64,000 nt of DNA, from NCBI GenBank assembly GCA_014192625.1, contig BJHM01000004.1, positions 62,001 through 126,000 of the forward strand, written 5' to 3'. Below, piece by piece: positions 1 through 8,485 of this stretch. This stretch comes from Planctomycetota bacterium. Lineage in GTDB: Bacteria; Planctomycetota; UBA1135; UBA2386. Made by a program: the position numbers and the translations under genes. Numbering within the stretch: position 1 is the stretch's first letter; each line of letters begins with the position of its first letter. The notes under the pieces are model-generated. The model did not search any database and was not told the origin of the DNA. It was given only the letters and a program-made list of their open reading frames with translations.

Positions 1-800
1 CAACCGGTGAAGGTCGGCGTTAGGTGCCTGCGCTCCCCGGGATCGACGTAGAGAAAACAGTTGCCAGGTCCACCGCAGAGATACTTAAGAGCGCCGCCCA
101 CCGCCGCGTGCACACCCATCGCCGCAAGCTCAAGCGGCAAGGTGCCCGCCGAGTGGAACACATCGAGAATCACAAATGCGCCGACCTTGCGCGCCTTATC
201 CACGATCGCTTTCGCATCCTGGATGTATGCACTGCGAAAGTGCACGTGATCAATCGCAACGATCCTCGTGCGCTCGTCGATCGCATCCAGCAATCGCTGC
301 AGGTCGGTCGCAATGCCATCGTGATTTGCCGGCACGCGCACCAACTCAGCGCCTCGCCGCGCCTGAGCTTCGTAGATGTATTGGTCGCTTGGAAAGTTGA
401 GCTCGCAGTAGACGATCCTGTTGCGCGACGACTGAAACTCAAAGCACGAGAGAATCATCTCCAGCGCAACCGCGATATTCTGGTGCATCGAAACGGTCGA
501 ACTAGCGACCCCAAGCACGCCTTCGAGCACGTTGCCAACCTGCTCCTGCAACACCCACCAGCCCTCGGCCCACGCGCGCACGCCACGCGTGTCCCACATA
601 TCCAAAAACTGCCCAACCGATGCCCGCGCCGCCGCCGGCATGGCACCAAGCGAGTTGCTGATCAGGTAGTTGGTTCTCTGCGTAATCGGAAACCGCGCGC
701 GGAAACTCAGCAGTGGGTCTTGGTATGCAGTCAACGGACGAGCGTTGTAAGGGTCGCGTGCGCCATGGTAAAGCGCGAGCGGCAACCGCGACTCAGGCAC
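1..800 (-). CDS. Kynureninase-like PLP-dependent enzyme (partial, runs off left edge)
   Basis: An open minus-strand frame begins at a GTG at 800 and continues past base 1, so the C-terminus is missing (266 residues visible). Seen: an N-terminal NSLGAMP segment, a run of conserved Trp (residues around 75-90), an acidic patch reading ILDVFHSAG that fits the PLP-binding Asp, and ALKYLCGGPGNCFLYV, where the Lys of the LKY motif fits the Schiff-base lysine. This pattern matches kynureninase/aminotransferase class V fold I enzymes, which cleave the side chain of kynurenine. The GTG overlaps the stop of the TPR gene by 8 bases, and AAGGG lies just before it, so the two are probably co-translated. 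No other tryptophan catabolism gene is in the window, so the substrate is uncertain. Confidence 0.8.
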   Translation of the reverse strand, partial: MPESRLPLALYHGARDPYNARPLTAYQDPLLSFRARFPITQRTNYLISNSLGAMPAAARASVGQFLDMWDTRGVRAWAEGWWVLQEQVGNVLEGVLGVASSTVSMHQNIAVALEMILSCFEFQSSRNRIVYCELNFPSDQYIYEAQARRGAELVRVPANHDGIATDLQRLLDAIDERTRIVAIDHVHFRSAYIQDAKAIVDKARKVGAFVILDVFHSAGTLPLELAAMGVHAAVGGALKYLCGGPGNCFLYVDPGERRHLTPTFTG

Positions 801-2496
801 CCTTGGCGAAGAACTTCTGTCGGATCGCTGCCAACGACAGCGGATTGGCACCAAGTCGCTCGGCCTGAACCATCTCGCGCTCGCCGTCTGCGGCGCGGCC
901 GAGCAAGGCAAACGCCTGCGCCAGATGCAGCCGCGGCGAAGGGTCTACCGGCGACAGCAACTCGGCGCGCAGCAAATGCTGCAACCCTTCCTCGAGGTTG
1001 CCTTTACTGACTAGCAGCACACCAAGCCGGTTGTGAGCCTCGCCGAGATTCCCGTCGAGCCGAAGCGCGTTACGGAGCGCGCGCTCAGAACGCCAAGTCT
1101 GGCCAAGCCGCTGACGCACAATCCCAAAGAACAACCACGCCTCCGCTGAGTCCGCAGCAGAGCGCACCAACTGCCGCGCAATGTGCAACGCATGTTCTTG
1201 CTGGCTCACCGAGAGCGCCTTGTCCGCCAGTCGCATTGCCGAAAACAGGCCGGGCACCTTGGCAAGCCGCAGCAGCCGATCTGCGTCGCGCCGCGGTTCA
1301 CCACTCAAGCCTTGCTCCAGTGAACGGCGCAGCGCCACACCTGCGCCCTCGTTGTCCTCGAGGATCAGCCGCGCGCGACCGGCTTCGAGCCAGAGACTCG
1401 CATCCTGCGGATGGCGTGCAAGCGTTCGCTCGGCCACGGCGAGCGCCTCACTTGCGCGACCATCTTCGAGCAGGAACGAAGTCAAAAGGCGCGCAACTGA
1501 CAGCGGCACCATCGGCACTGCTAACAGCTCACTGGTAATCTGATCGCGCAACACGCGATCGCCGCGGCGATCGGCCACCGCAGCGAGCTGCCCAAGGCCC
1601 GCGACACTGAGCGTGCCGTGCTGACGAATCCGCACCAGCACACTGAGCGCCTCGTCGGTGTTGCCACAACGAAACCAGAGACTTGCCGCGAGCTCCACGG
1701 CCTCCGCGTTGTCCGGCTGCAACATTGCGGCGCGGGTCCACGTCGCGGCAGAACCAAGCAAGTCGCCAGCGGCCTGCTGCAGCGCACCTACTCGGCGACA
1801 CAACTGAAAGGTCGCCGGTGCTGCAGCAGCGAGTTGATTTAGCAACAAAACGGCCTCACCAAGGCGCTGGCCCGAGCGCAACAAAAACGCCACGGTCTCG
1901 ATGGCGACGTCCTGCACCGCAACCACATCCGGCGCAAACTCAATGCAACTGCGCACTGCGCGCAGCGGATCGGCATCGCTTTCAGGAGCGATCGCTGCCT
2001 CGAACGCTAGCAACTCGTCCTTGGCAATCAAAAGCCACGCCAGCACCACATCGCCGACCGGCGGCGGCGACTGCGGCCTGCCCTCCCAACCAAACTCCGA
2101 CATGATCTCAAACTGCATTCGCAGCAACATGTCGCACGGACGGCGCGGGTCAAACGGCAGCTCAAACTCGCGCAACAAGCGCTGCGCATGATCGTAAATC
2201 CGCATCTGCACAGCTGTGCCGCCGATGGTCCCATCGACCAGGCCGTGGACTGCCGGATTTTGGTGCAACGAGGCAAGGGTTGCGATCGGCAGCGCTTCAT
2301 GCAGCCGCAAAAAAGTGCGCTTGCCTCCCGAGTTGGCGAGGAACGGAAAGAAGCGCACGCCGCGATCAACACCAGCATTGAGCAACTGCACAAGCTGCCT
2401 CGGCAACTGCCGAGCCAGCACATCGTATGGGGCGGCATTCACCACGGGGATTAGCCCGTCCTGCACCGCAAAGCCAAATACGACTGCTAGCGTCAC
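793..2496 (-). CDS. TPR-repeat protein of unknown function
   Basis: A 567-residue protein that I do not recognise as a named family. Residues 1-170 hold a region without obvious motifs (YDVLARQLPRQ, PFDPRRPCDML); from about residue 200 to the end there are degenerate TPR-like helical pairs, clearest at 440-545 (for example AWLFFGIVRQRLGQ and AHNRLGVLLVSKGN). TPRs normally act as protein-protein scaffolds. It has no signal peptide or membrane segment and is probably cytoplasmic. The GTG start overlaps the TGA of the upstream exported protein (GTGA junction) and its 3' end overlaps the kynureninase-like gene, so it sits in the middle of a three-gene operon. Confidence 0.75.
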   Translation of the reverse strand: MTLAVVFGFAVQDGLIPVVNAAPYDVLARQLPRQLVQLLNAGVDRGVRFFPFLANSGGKRTFLRLHEALPIATLASLHQNPAVHGLVDGTIGGTAVQMRIYDHAQRLLREFELPFDPRRPCDMLLRMQFEIMSEFGWEGRPQSPPPVGDVVLAWLLIAKDELLAFEAAIAPESDADPLRAVRSCIEFAPDVVAVQDVAIETVAFLLRSGQRLGEAVLLLNQLAAAAPATFQLCRRVGALQQAAGDLLGSAATWTRAAMLQPDNAEAVELAASLWFRCGNTDEALSVLVRIRQHGTLSVAGLGQLAAVADRRGDRVLRDQITSELLAVPMVPLSVARLLTSFLLEDGRASEALAVAERTLARHPQDASLWLEAGRARLILEDNEGAGVALRRSLEQGLSGEPRRDADRLLRLAKVPGLFSAMRLADKALSVSQQEHALHIARQLVRSAADSAEAWLFFGIVRQRLGQTWRSERALRNALRLDGNLGEAHNRLGVLLVSKGNLEEGLQHLLRAELLSPVDPSPRLHLAQAFALLGRAADGEREMVQAERLGANPLSLAAIRQKFFAKGA

Positions 2497-4553
2497 TTCG
2501 TTCCTGGTTGTCGATCGAGTGCGATCTGCAACCAGGGATTAGCATGAGCTTGCACACGGTCCAGCAATCCCGCATCGGGTGGTATCTCCCGTTGCAGCAA
2601 AAATCGCACACGCGACTGCAAGCGTGACACGACTGCCGGATCATCTGTCAACTCAATCGCCAACTCAAAGGCACCGATCGTCATGCGGTCATAGCCAGCC
2701 TGATCGGAGGGCAATGCCGCAATGCTGTATCGGCTCACATCAGTCGCGCTAACAAACGATTTCGAGCCAGTCCCTTCGACCCAACCCAACGTCGCGATGG
2801 CATCGGCAATGCGCACGATGGCGGGGCAGAGCTCGGCCGCGCTGGCGGCTTGTTGCACAGCAGCTAGGCCGCGCACGAGCAGCGCCATTTGCCACGGCGC
2901 ATCAAACGCGGTCTTCCCTTCCAACACTTCCGGATGCGGCGGTTGTGCGATGGCGATGTGCGGCACCGCAGCGGCAATTGCGGGCAGCACGACATCCTTG
3001 GCGCGGCGAAGTGCAATCGCAAGCAACGCCTGATCGCCAGTTGCGCGCGCGCACAGCACAAGAGCTTCGAGGCAGACTCCCTCACCGCGACTAGTGCAAA
3101 ACGGCACCGCCGGCAACAGTCGCGCGATGCCATTGCCTAGCCGCTGCAATTCATCGCGCGCAAGCGCATCGCCAGTTAGCCAGTAGTAATCAAACAACAA
3201 CGCCGCCGAGGCATGCTCGTAGTCCGGCGCGGTAAAACCGTGCGGTGCGGCAAGCGCCAACTGCTGAATGCCTTCACGATAGGACTCCGTGTCTTTTTCC
3301 AGTCGCTCTCGCCTGCCCGCAGTCGGTCGCAGCGCGTGCTGCAAAACCATGCCATCGGCGGCCTGCAACAATCCAACACTCTGCCAACGCAACACGTTGT
3401 GCAGCAGCGAATCCCCCTGGCGGGGCGCGCCCGTGAGGCCGCAATTTTCAGGATCGCCGAACCCGCCGAACGGGCCGTAGCGAGCGGTCGCGCGCAACGC
3501 CATGAGTTGATTGGCAGCGATCCCCGGGTCCGCACCAAGCCGCGGAGCCGGCCCGCCGCCAAGGCCAAAGGCGCGGCTTTTGCGCACCGTGTCGAGGCTG
3601 GCGAACGCCACAAGCGGCAGCATGTTCCACTGCGCGATGCCGCGCGCTTCATCGCTTAACTCCGCCGGTTCTTGAAAAAGAGTCAGGCGGAATGCTTTCG
3701 CAGTGCCATCCCCCAGGTAGTTCCCGGCACTGGGCCGCAAGAGCCATTGCTCAAAGCCACCGCCTTCGCGGTGGCTTGGTGGCGGCATCAGATTTTCGGC
3801 CGGATACGACGGCAAAAAGCGCAGCCGATCGTTGCCAGTGCACATGCGAAAACCCGAGAACCGAATCGGACCAAGCGCACCGGCACTCGGCTCCTGGTTG
3901 TCGAGCAGCAGCGTCAACTCAGCGATGTGCTCGCCATCGAAGGTCTTTAGATAACCACGCAGATCGCACAGCGGCCCATCCTTCACCACGCCGCTCTGCA
4001 AGAAATGCGCGGCGCGAAATCGCGTGACCCGCACGAGCCCTGTGTCACTCAATACACCGCCAGGTCCGGCGGTCAGATCAGGCACGAGTTCGGCGCGCAG
4101 CACGCGGCCCCACGAGTCCACCAACTCAGTCCACAGCGATACCGGCAGCACGAGCGCGGGGTGATGTTTGGTGGCGACCGCAGCCACTGCTTTACCCACG
4201 GTATTGCGCACGGGTGTTACCTGTAAATCGGCCGTGGTGCTCGCGGCGACAGTGCAGCGCGCTTGCACCTGCAGCACCGCGATCGAGCCATCCGGCCAGC
4301 GCAGCAACGGCAAGCCAGGCACCTGCCGTTCCGCACCTGCACCGCGCACCACAACATCGATCGGAACCTCGCGCCCATCACCCGGCAGCTCCGCTGGCAG
4401 CAAGCCGCGCGCAAACGGCACCGACATATTCACCACCATCGTGCGAGTCACCGGCGCCTGATTGATGACCTGAACGCGCGCTGGGCTCGCTTCTTCTTGA
4501 GCATGAGGCAGGAAGAGCCCCAGGCTCAGCAGCATCGCCACGGACAAGACCAT
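2493..4553 (-). CDS. Exported 686-residue protein, possibly YetA/exo-rhamnogalacturonan-lyase-like
   Basis: The N-terminus (VLSVAMLLSLGLFLPHAQ) is a signal peptide with a cleavage site near residue 19, so the protein is exported. Residues about 25-330 are beta-rich with RWPDGSIAVLQVQ, a segment that resembles the N-terminal RIFT-type barrel of PcRGLX/YetA-like proteins; residues 350-680 are alpha-helical and contain pairs of helices like an alpha/alpha-toroid (YEHASAALLFDYYWLTGD, AWQMALLVRGL-type segments). That assignment is from general resemblance only; no catalytic residues could be placed. It is the first gene of the operon with the TPR and kynureninase-like genes. It could instead be a family restricted to its phylum. 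Confidence 0.7.
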   Translation of the reverse strand: MVLSVAMLLSLGLFLPHAQEEASPARVQVINQAPVTRTMVVNMSVPFARGLLPAELPGDGREVPIDVVVRGAGAERQVPGLPLLRWPDGSIAVLQVQARCTVAASTTADLQVTPVRNTVGKAVAAVATKHHPALVLPVSLWTELVDSWGRVLRAELVPDLTAGPGGVLSDTGLVRVTRFRAAHFLQSGVVKDGPLCDLRGYLKTFDGEHIAELTLLLDNQEPSAGALGPIRFSGFRMCTGNDRLRFLPSYPAENLMPPPSHREGGGFEQWLLRPSAGNYLGDGTAKAFRLTLFQEPAELSDEARGIAQWNMLPLVAFASLDTVRKSRAFGLGGGPAPRLGADPGIAANQLMALRATARYGPFGGFGDPENCGLTGAPRQGDSLLHNVLRWQSVGLLQAADGMVLQHALRPTAGRRERLEKDTESYREGIQQLALAAPHGFTAPDYEHASAALLFDYYWLTGDALARDELQRLGNGIARLLPAVPFCTSRGEGVCLEALVLCARATGDQALLAIALRRAKDVVLPAIAAAVPHIAIAQPPHPEVLEGKTAFDAPWQMALLVRGLAAVQQAASAAELCPAIVRIADAIATLGWVEGTGSKSFVSATDVSRYSIAALPSDQAGYDRMTIGAFELAIELTDDPAVVSRLQSRVRFLLQREIPPDAGLLDRVQAHANPWLQIALDRQPGTK

Positions 4554-4612
4554 GCCCCTTGGTTACCAAGCCACGCCGTCAGTGCAAGCAATCTGAACAG
4601 CGAGCTTGCCGT

Positions 4613-5065
4613 TCAGCGTTGTTGCGGTGGCGCGCTGGATGGGTTTCCTGGGGCCGCCGATTTTGGGGCGGCCTTGCTCGGAACCACGAACCGTGGCGGG
4701 CGTAAATTGATCACCACGGCTGGCGCGCCACCCTCGTCTTCGACCTCAACCCGGACCAATTCTGGGGGTTCCTTCAGCAATGCAAGCTGCCGCCACAACA
4801 AGGAATCCGCACTTGCAACGAGCCGCTCCCGCAGCACGCCAGGCTTCACAATCATGCGGATCGTCATTGTCACCGCGCCGTTTTGTCTTGCCGTAGCCAC
4901 CTGCACTCGACCGGCCAGGTAAGTGCCAAAAACATCTTCCAGATCCGTCGCCACGGGTGACGAAGATTGGCCCTGCCGCACCTTTACAAGGTGCTGCATC
5001 ATGAACGTCAATAGCAGGCATGCGGCGATGCCGATGCCACCGACCGCGTAGCTGGACTTGGACAC
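4613..5065 (-). CDS. Small membrane-anchored protein of unknown function
   Basis: A 150-residue protein starting with GTG after GAGGA. Residues 6-26 form one hydrophobic helix that should anchor it in the inner membrane with the rest outside or in the periplasm; residues 45-115 look like a small folded alpha/beta domain (RMIVKPGVLRERLVASAD, VRVEVEDEGG), and the last 25 residues are a Pro/Ala/Ser-rich tail. I do not recognise the family. It precedes nothing closely on its strand and is divergent from the zinc-ribbon gene at 5221. Confidence 0.6.
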   Translation of the reverse strand: MSKSSYAVGGIGIAACLLLTFMMQHLVKVRQGQSSSPVATDLEDVFGTYLAGRVQVATARQNGAVTMTIRMIVKPGVLRERLVASADSLLWRQLALLKEPPELVRVEVEDEGGAPAVVINLRPPRFVVPSKAAPKSAAPGNPSSAPPQQR

Positions 5066-5220
5066 ATTCCTCTTTCGGCCACTACCCCCCGTCGGCTTGT
5101 CCGCAATTTAAGAACCCCGACTACTGAAAGGTTTTTTGATTGGGGCATTGCCTTGGCCACAGGTCGTGGTATTCACTCGCCGCCGAGCGTGTCGCGCTCG
5201 AACTCGAACCGCTTCAGAAT

Positions 5221-5667
5221 ATGGGCAAATCAGTTACTTGTAGAGAATGCAGCAAGGTCTACCGCGAGCTCGATGAGCTTGAGGACTTGCGTGACAACGA
5301 CAGCGTCTGCCTTACCTGCAACAACACCATCGAGGTTGCAGACTGGGATCGCATTCTCGCATCGTTTGAAGATGACGAGGGCGATGCCGAAGAAGGCGAC
5401 GATGACGATTGGGAAAAAGAAGATGACGAGGAGAAGGACGACGCCGCCGACGACGACGACGACGACCTCGAAATCGAGGACGCCGACGACGAGGACGACG
5501 ACGAGGACGACGAGGACGAGGACGACGACGAGGAGAAGCCTGATAGCGGCGGCATAGCAAAGCCCGGTAAGGCAAAGCCTGGTAAGGCAAAGCCCGGTAA
5601 GGCCAAGTCCAAGGATGATGACGAGGACGAGGACGACGACGAGGACGACGACGACGAGGAAGACTGA
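5221..5667 (+). CDS. Small zinc-ribbon protein with long acidic tail
   Basis: I start it at the ATG at 5221 because the zinc ribbon begins there: Cys7/Cys10 and Cys30/Cys33 form two CxxC knuckles. The frame is open further upstream to a TTG at 5140 that has GAAAGG eight bases before it, but the extra residues look non-coding. From residue 52 onward the protein is almost only Asp and Glu, interrupted by three KPGKA repeats near residues 114-128. Acidic tails of this type are seen on chaperone-like or nucleic-acid-mimicking proteins, but nothing here shows a function. The acidic region creates strong shadow frames on the other strand. Confidence 0.65.
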   Translation: MGKSVTCRECSKVYRELDELEDLRDNDSVCLTCNNTIEVADWDRILASFEDDEGDAEEGDDDDWEKEDDEEKDDAADDDDDDLEIEDADDEDDDEDDEDEDDDEEKPDSGGIAKPGKAKPGKAKPGKAKSKDDDEDEDDDEDDDDEED

Positions 5668-5871
5668 GTCCGTCTTCCCTCGTCTGCCCGCCAGTTTGTC
5701 ATAGCCCGCCACCCTGCCGCCTGTCATTCTGGCGTCGATTGGGCCTCTGCCTGGCCGAGCACCATGGCCCATCCTCCTTTTCTAGAATGACTTAGGGCTG
5801 AGCAGCCCTGCGGCATGGCCGTTGCTCCACTGCGCTCCTTCCGTCAACGGCTGGAGTGCCGTCGAACCGTG

Positions 5872-6282
5872 ATGCTGCAGAGTTTTCGAGTGCTCCTGGT
5901 AGAGGACGATGACTCACTGAGGGTTTGCCTCGGTGAGTTCCTTGCCGACAACGGCTGGGATGTCGTCGCCACGGCACTCGGCAACGAAGCAATCCGCATC
6001 GCCCGCGAACAGCGGTTCGACTTCTCCATCCTCGACTTTCATCTCCTGGACGGTCGGACCGGCTTGGAGGTTTTCCAAACGATCCGCACTTTTCGTCCGC
6101 TGCCCGCGATTCTGATGTCGGGTGCAGCGAGTCGGGAAGAGGCGGTGATCGCGCAACAGGCAGGTGTCTTCACCTTCCTGCGTAAACCGCTCGAACTGGA
6201 ACGCCTCCGGCAGTCCGTCCATCACCTGATCCAGCACCACTTCGGTGGCCCGCTGGTGCAACCGCGCAACTACCCCCGCTGA
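5872..6282 (+). CDS. Single-domain response regulator (receiver only)
   Basis: A 136-residue CheY-like receiver domain with nothing after it. The acidic pocket is EDDD at residues 11-14, the phosphorylation site is Asp55 (SILDFHLLDG), the Ser/Thr switch is in LMSGAA, and the conserved Lys is in FLRKPLE. The start is placed at the ATG at 5872; the frame extends to 5815 but those residues do not match receiver domains. No kinase is adjacent, so its partner is unknown. It lies about 100 bases upstream of groES on the same strand but is probably separately transcribed. Confidence 0.85.
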   Translation: MLQSFRVLLVEDDDSLRVCLGEFLADNGWDVVATALGNEAIRIAREQRFDFSILDFHLLDGRTGLEVFQTIRTFRPLPAILMSGAASREEAVIAQQAGVFTFLRKPLELERLRQSVHHLIQHHFGGPLVQPRNYPR

Positions 6283-6388
6283 GTCTGCAGACTGAAGTCT
6301 CCAAATTGAGCGCGTTCAACAGCTTTATCCCGTCAGCCGGCTGACCTTCCCGACTCCCCTCCCAACTCAACTTAGACCGAGGATCACG

Positions 6389-6694
6389 ATGTCCAAGACC
6401 AAGTCTGCAACCCTAACTCCCCTAGGCGACCGCGTGCTCGTAAAGCGCGTTGCCGCTGACGAGAAAACCAAGGGCGGAATCATTCTGCCTGACACCGCCA
6501 AGGAGAAGCCGCGCGAAGGCGTGGTGATTGCTGTCGGCAACGGCAAGTTGCTCGACAACGGCAACCGTCAGGCGGTTTCGGTCAAGCCCAAGGACCGCGT
6601 GCTGTTCTCGTCCTACTCCGGCTCGGAGATCAAGCTGGACGGCGAAGAAATGTTGATCCTCGGCGAGGACGAAATCCTCGCAATCATCGAGTAA
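6389..6694 (+). CDS. groES: Co-chaperonin GroES
   Basis: A 101-residue Hsp10 that caps the GroEL ring during protein folding in the cytoplasm. Seen: the family start [11 protein letters not shown], the mobile-loop region [16 protein letters not shown] and the C-terminal [16 protein letters not shown]. Length is normal. GAGG precedes the ATG. It is followed after 32 bases by groEL, the usual operon. No CIRCE inverted repeat (the HrcA operator) was found in the 107 bases upstream, so heat-shock control, if any, uses another system. Confidence 0.97.
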   Translation: MSKTKSATLTPLGDRVLVKRVAADEKTKGGIILPDTAKEKPREGVVIAVGNGKLLDNGNRQAVSVKPKDRVLFSSYSGSEIKLDGEEMLILGEDEILAIIE

Positions 6695-6726
6695 CCCCAA
6701 AAGACACACTCCAAGGAATCACAACT

Positions 6727-8400
6727 ATGGCCGTCAAGAAGATCGCCTACGATCAGGAAGCTCGCGAGCGCCTACGCGATGGTGTCAGGCAACTCGCCCG
6801 CGCCGTCAAAGTCACCCTCGGCCCTCGCGGCCGCAACGTCATCATCGAGAAGTCTTTTGGTAGCCCCACGGTCACCAAGGACGGCGTCACCGTCGCCAAG
6901 GAAATCGAACTTGAAGGCAAGTACGAGAACCTCGGCGCGCAACTGGTGAAGGAAGTCGCATCAAGGACCTCCGACGTCGCCGGTGATGGCACCACCACCG
7001 CCACTGTCCTCGCCGAAGCAATCTTCGAAGAGGGCATCAAGAACGTGACGGCTGGCGCCAACCCCGTCAGCATCAAGCGCGGCATCGAAAAGGCGGTCGC
7101 CAAGGTCGTCGAGTCCATCCGCAAGATGAAGATCGACGTCAAGGGCAAGAAGGAGATCGCTCAGGTCGCCTCGATCGCAGCCAACAACGATCTTGAGATC
7201 GGCACGATCCTCGCGGACGCGATGCAGCATGTCGGCCAAGACGGCGTGATCACGGTTGAAGAGGGCAAGACCCTCAAGACTGAGATCAAGATTGTCGAGG
7301 GCATGCAGTTCGACAAGGGCTACCTGTCGCCGCACTTCGTCACCAACCCGGACAAGATGGAGTGCATCCTAGAGAACCCATGGATCCTCGTGAACGAGAA
7401 GAAAATCTCGAGCATCAAGGACATGCTGCCCCTGCTCGAGAAGATCGCGCAGAGTGGCCGTCCGCTACTGATCATCGCCGAGGACATCGAGGGCGAAGCG
7501 CTCGCGACCCTGGTGGTGAACAAGCTGCGCGGCGTGTTCAAGTGCTGCGCAGTGAAGGCGCCTGGCTTCGGTGATCGCCGCAAGGCAATGCTCGAAGACA
7601 TCGCCGTCATGACCGCCGGCAAGGCCATCTTCGAGGACCTCGGCATCAACCTAGAATCGGTTACTACTGCCGAACTCGGCTCTGCGAAGAAGGTCGTCGT
7701 CGGCAAGGACGACTGCACCATCATCGAAGGTGCTGGCAAGACCAAGGACGTCCAGGGTCGCCTGGAACAGATCCGCAACGAGATCGCCAAAACGACCTCG
7801 GACTACGACCGCGAGAAGCTGCAAGAACGCCTGGCGAAACTCGCTGGCGGTGTTGCGCAGATCATGGTCGGCGCAGCTACCGAAGCCGAGATGAAGGAAC
7901 GCAAGGCTCGCGTCGAAGACGCCCTGCACGCCACGCGTGCGGCAGTTGCTGAAGGCATCGTCGCTGGTGGTGGCGTAGCGCTGGTTCGCGCTGCGGCATC
8001 GCTCGATGAGCTGAAGCTCAACGGTGACGAGCGTGTTGGTGCTGACATCGTCCGCCGGGCACTTGAGTCGCCCATGCGCCAGATCGCAGCGAACGCTGGC
8101 GTCGATGGATCGATCGTGATCCAGAACGTACGCAACAACAAGGATGCCAACTACGGCTACAACGCAGCTACCGACGTCTACGAAGACCTGGTCAAGGCGG
8201 GCGTTGTCGATCCGGTGAAGGTCACGTGCGCGGCGCTGCAGAATGCGGCATCCGTAGCGACCTTGCTGCTGACGACCGAAGCCCTGATCTCGAACGTCCC
8301 CGAGAAGAAGGCGGCCGGCGGCGGCGGCCAAGACCATGACCACGGTGGTGGCATGGGTGGGATGGGTGGGATGGGTGGCATGGGCGGCATGGATTTCTGA
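6727..8400 (+). CDS. groEL: Chaperonin GroEL
   Basis: A 557-residue Hsp60 that forms the double-ring folding chamber with GroES. Seen: [19 protein letters not shown] and the ATP-site motif [13 protein letters not shown] in the equatorial domain, the apical segment in the middle, and the C-terminal tail of GGM repeats ending in MDF, typical of family members. AAGGAA lies nine bases before the ATG. The tail also carries a His/Asp-rich insert (QDHDHGGG), a little unusual. A 14-bp perfect hairpin follows at 8423. Confidence 0.97.
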   Translation: MAVKKIAYDQEARERLRDGVRQLARAVKVTLGPRGRNVIIEKSFGSPTVTKDGVTVAKEIELEGKYENLGAQLVKEVASRTSDVAGDGTTTATVLAEAIFEEGIKNVTAGANPVSIKRGIEKAVAKVVESIRKMKIDVKGKKEIAQVASIAANNDLEIGTILADAMQHVGQDGVITVEEGKTLKTEIKIVEGMQFDKGYLSPHFVTNPDKMECILENPWILVNEKKISSIKDMLPLLEKIAQSGRPLLIIAEDIEGEALATLVVNKLRGVFKCCAVKAPGFGDRRKAMLEDIAVMTAGKAIFEDLGINLESVTTAELGSAKKVVVGKDDCTIIEGAGKTKDVQGRLEQIRNEIAKTTSDYDREKLQERLAKLAGGVAQIMVGAATEAEMKERKARVEDALHATRAAVAEGIVAGGGVALVRAAASLDELKLNGDERVGADIVRRALESPMRQIAANAGVDGSIVIQNVRNNKDANYGYNAATDVYEDLVKAGVVDPVKVTCAALQNAASVATLLLTTEALISNVPEKKAAGGGGQDHDHGGGMGGMGGMGGMGGMDF

Positions 8401-8422
8401 TCCAAGCCGACTCACCCTCACG

Positions 8423-8462
8423 CGGCCCGGTGGTGCAACTGAGCACCACCGGGCCGTGTTCG
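8423..8462 (+). terminator. Hairpin terminator behind groESL
   Basis: A perfect 14-bp inverted repeat (CGGCCCGGTGGTGC and its complement, loop AACTGA) starts 23 bases after the groEL stop and is followed by TGTTCGTT. The stem is very stable; the tract behind it is only moderately T-rich. It lies between the 3' ends of groEL and the convergent gene ending at 8486, so it could serve both directions. Confidence 0.75.
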
Positions 8463-8485
8463 TTCCTGCCGAGCGCTGCGCAAAC

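Noticed and set aside
24-1010. A 328-residue plus-strand open frame.
   Set aside because: It is an Arg/His-rich shadow of the TPR and kynureninase-like genes on the minus strand, whose frames carry clear family motifs.
5230-5772. Long minus-strand frames rich in Val/Leu or Ser opposite the zinc-ribbon gene.
   Set aside because: They arise from the GAC/GAG repeats of the acidic tail read in reverse and have no protein-like composition.
6283-6388. Search for a CIRCE operator before groES.
   Set aside because: No TTAGCACTC-N9-GAGTGCTAA pattern is present. The only inverted repeat is AGACT-GA-AGTCT, too short to mean much.
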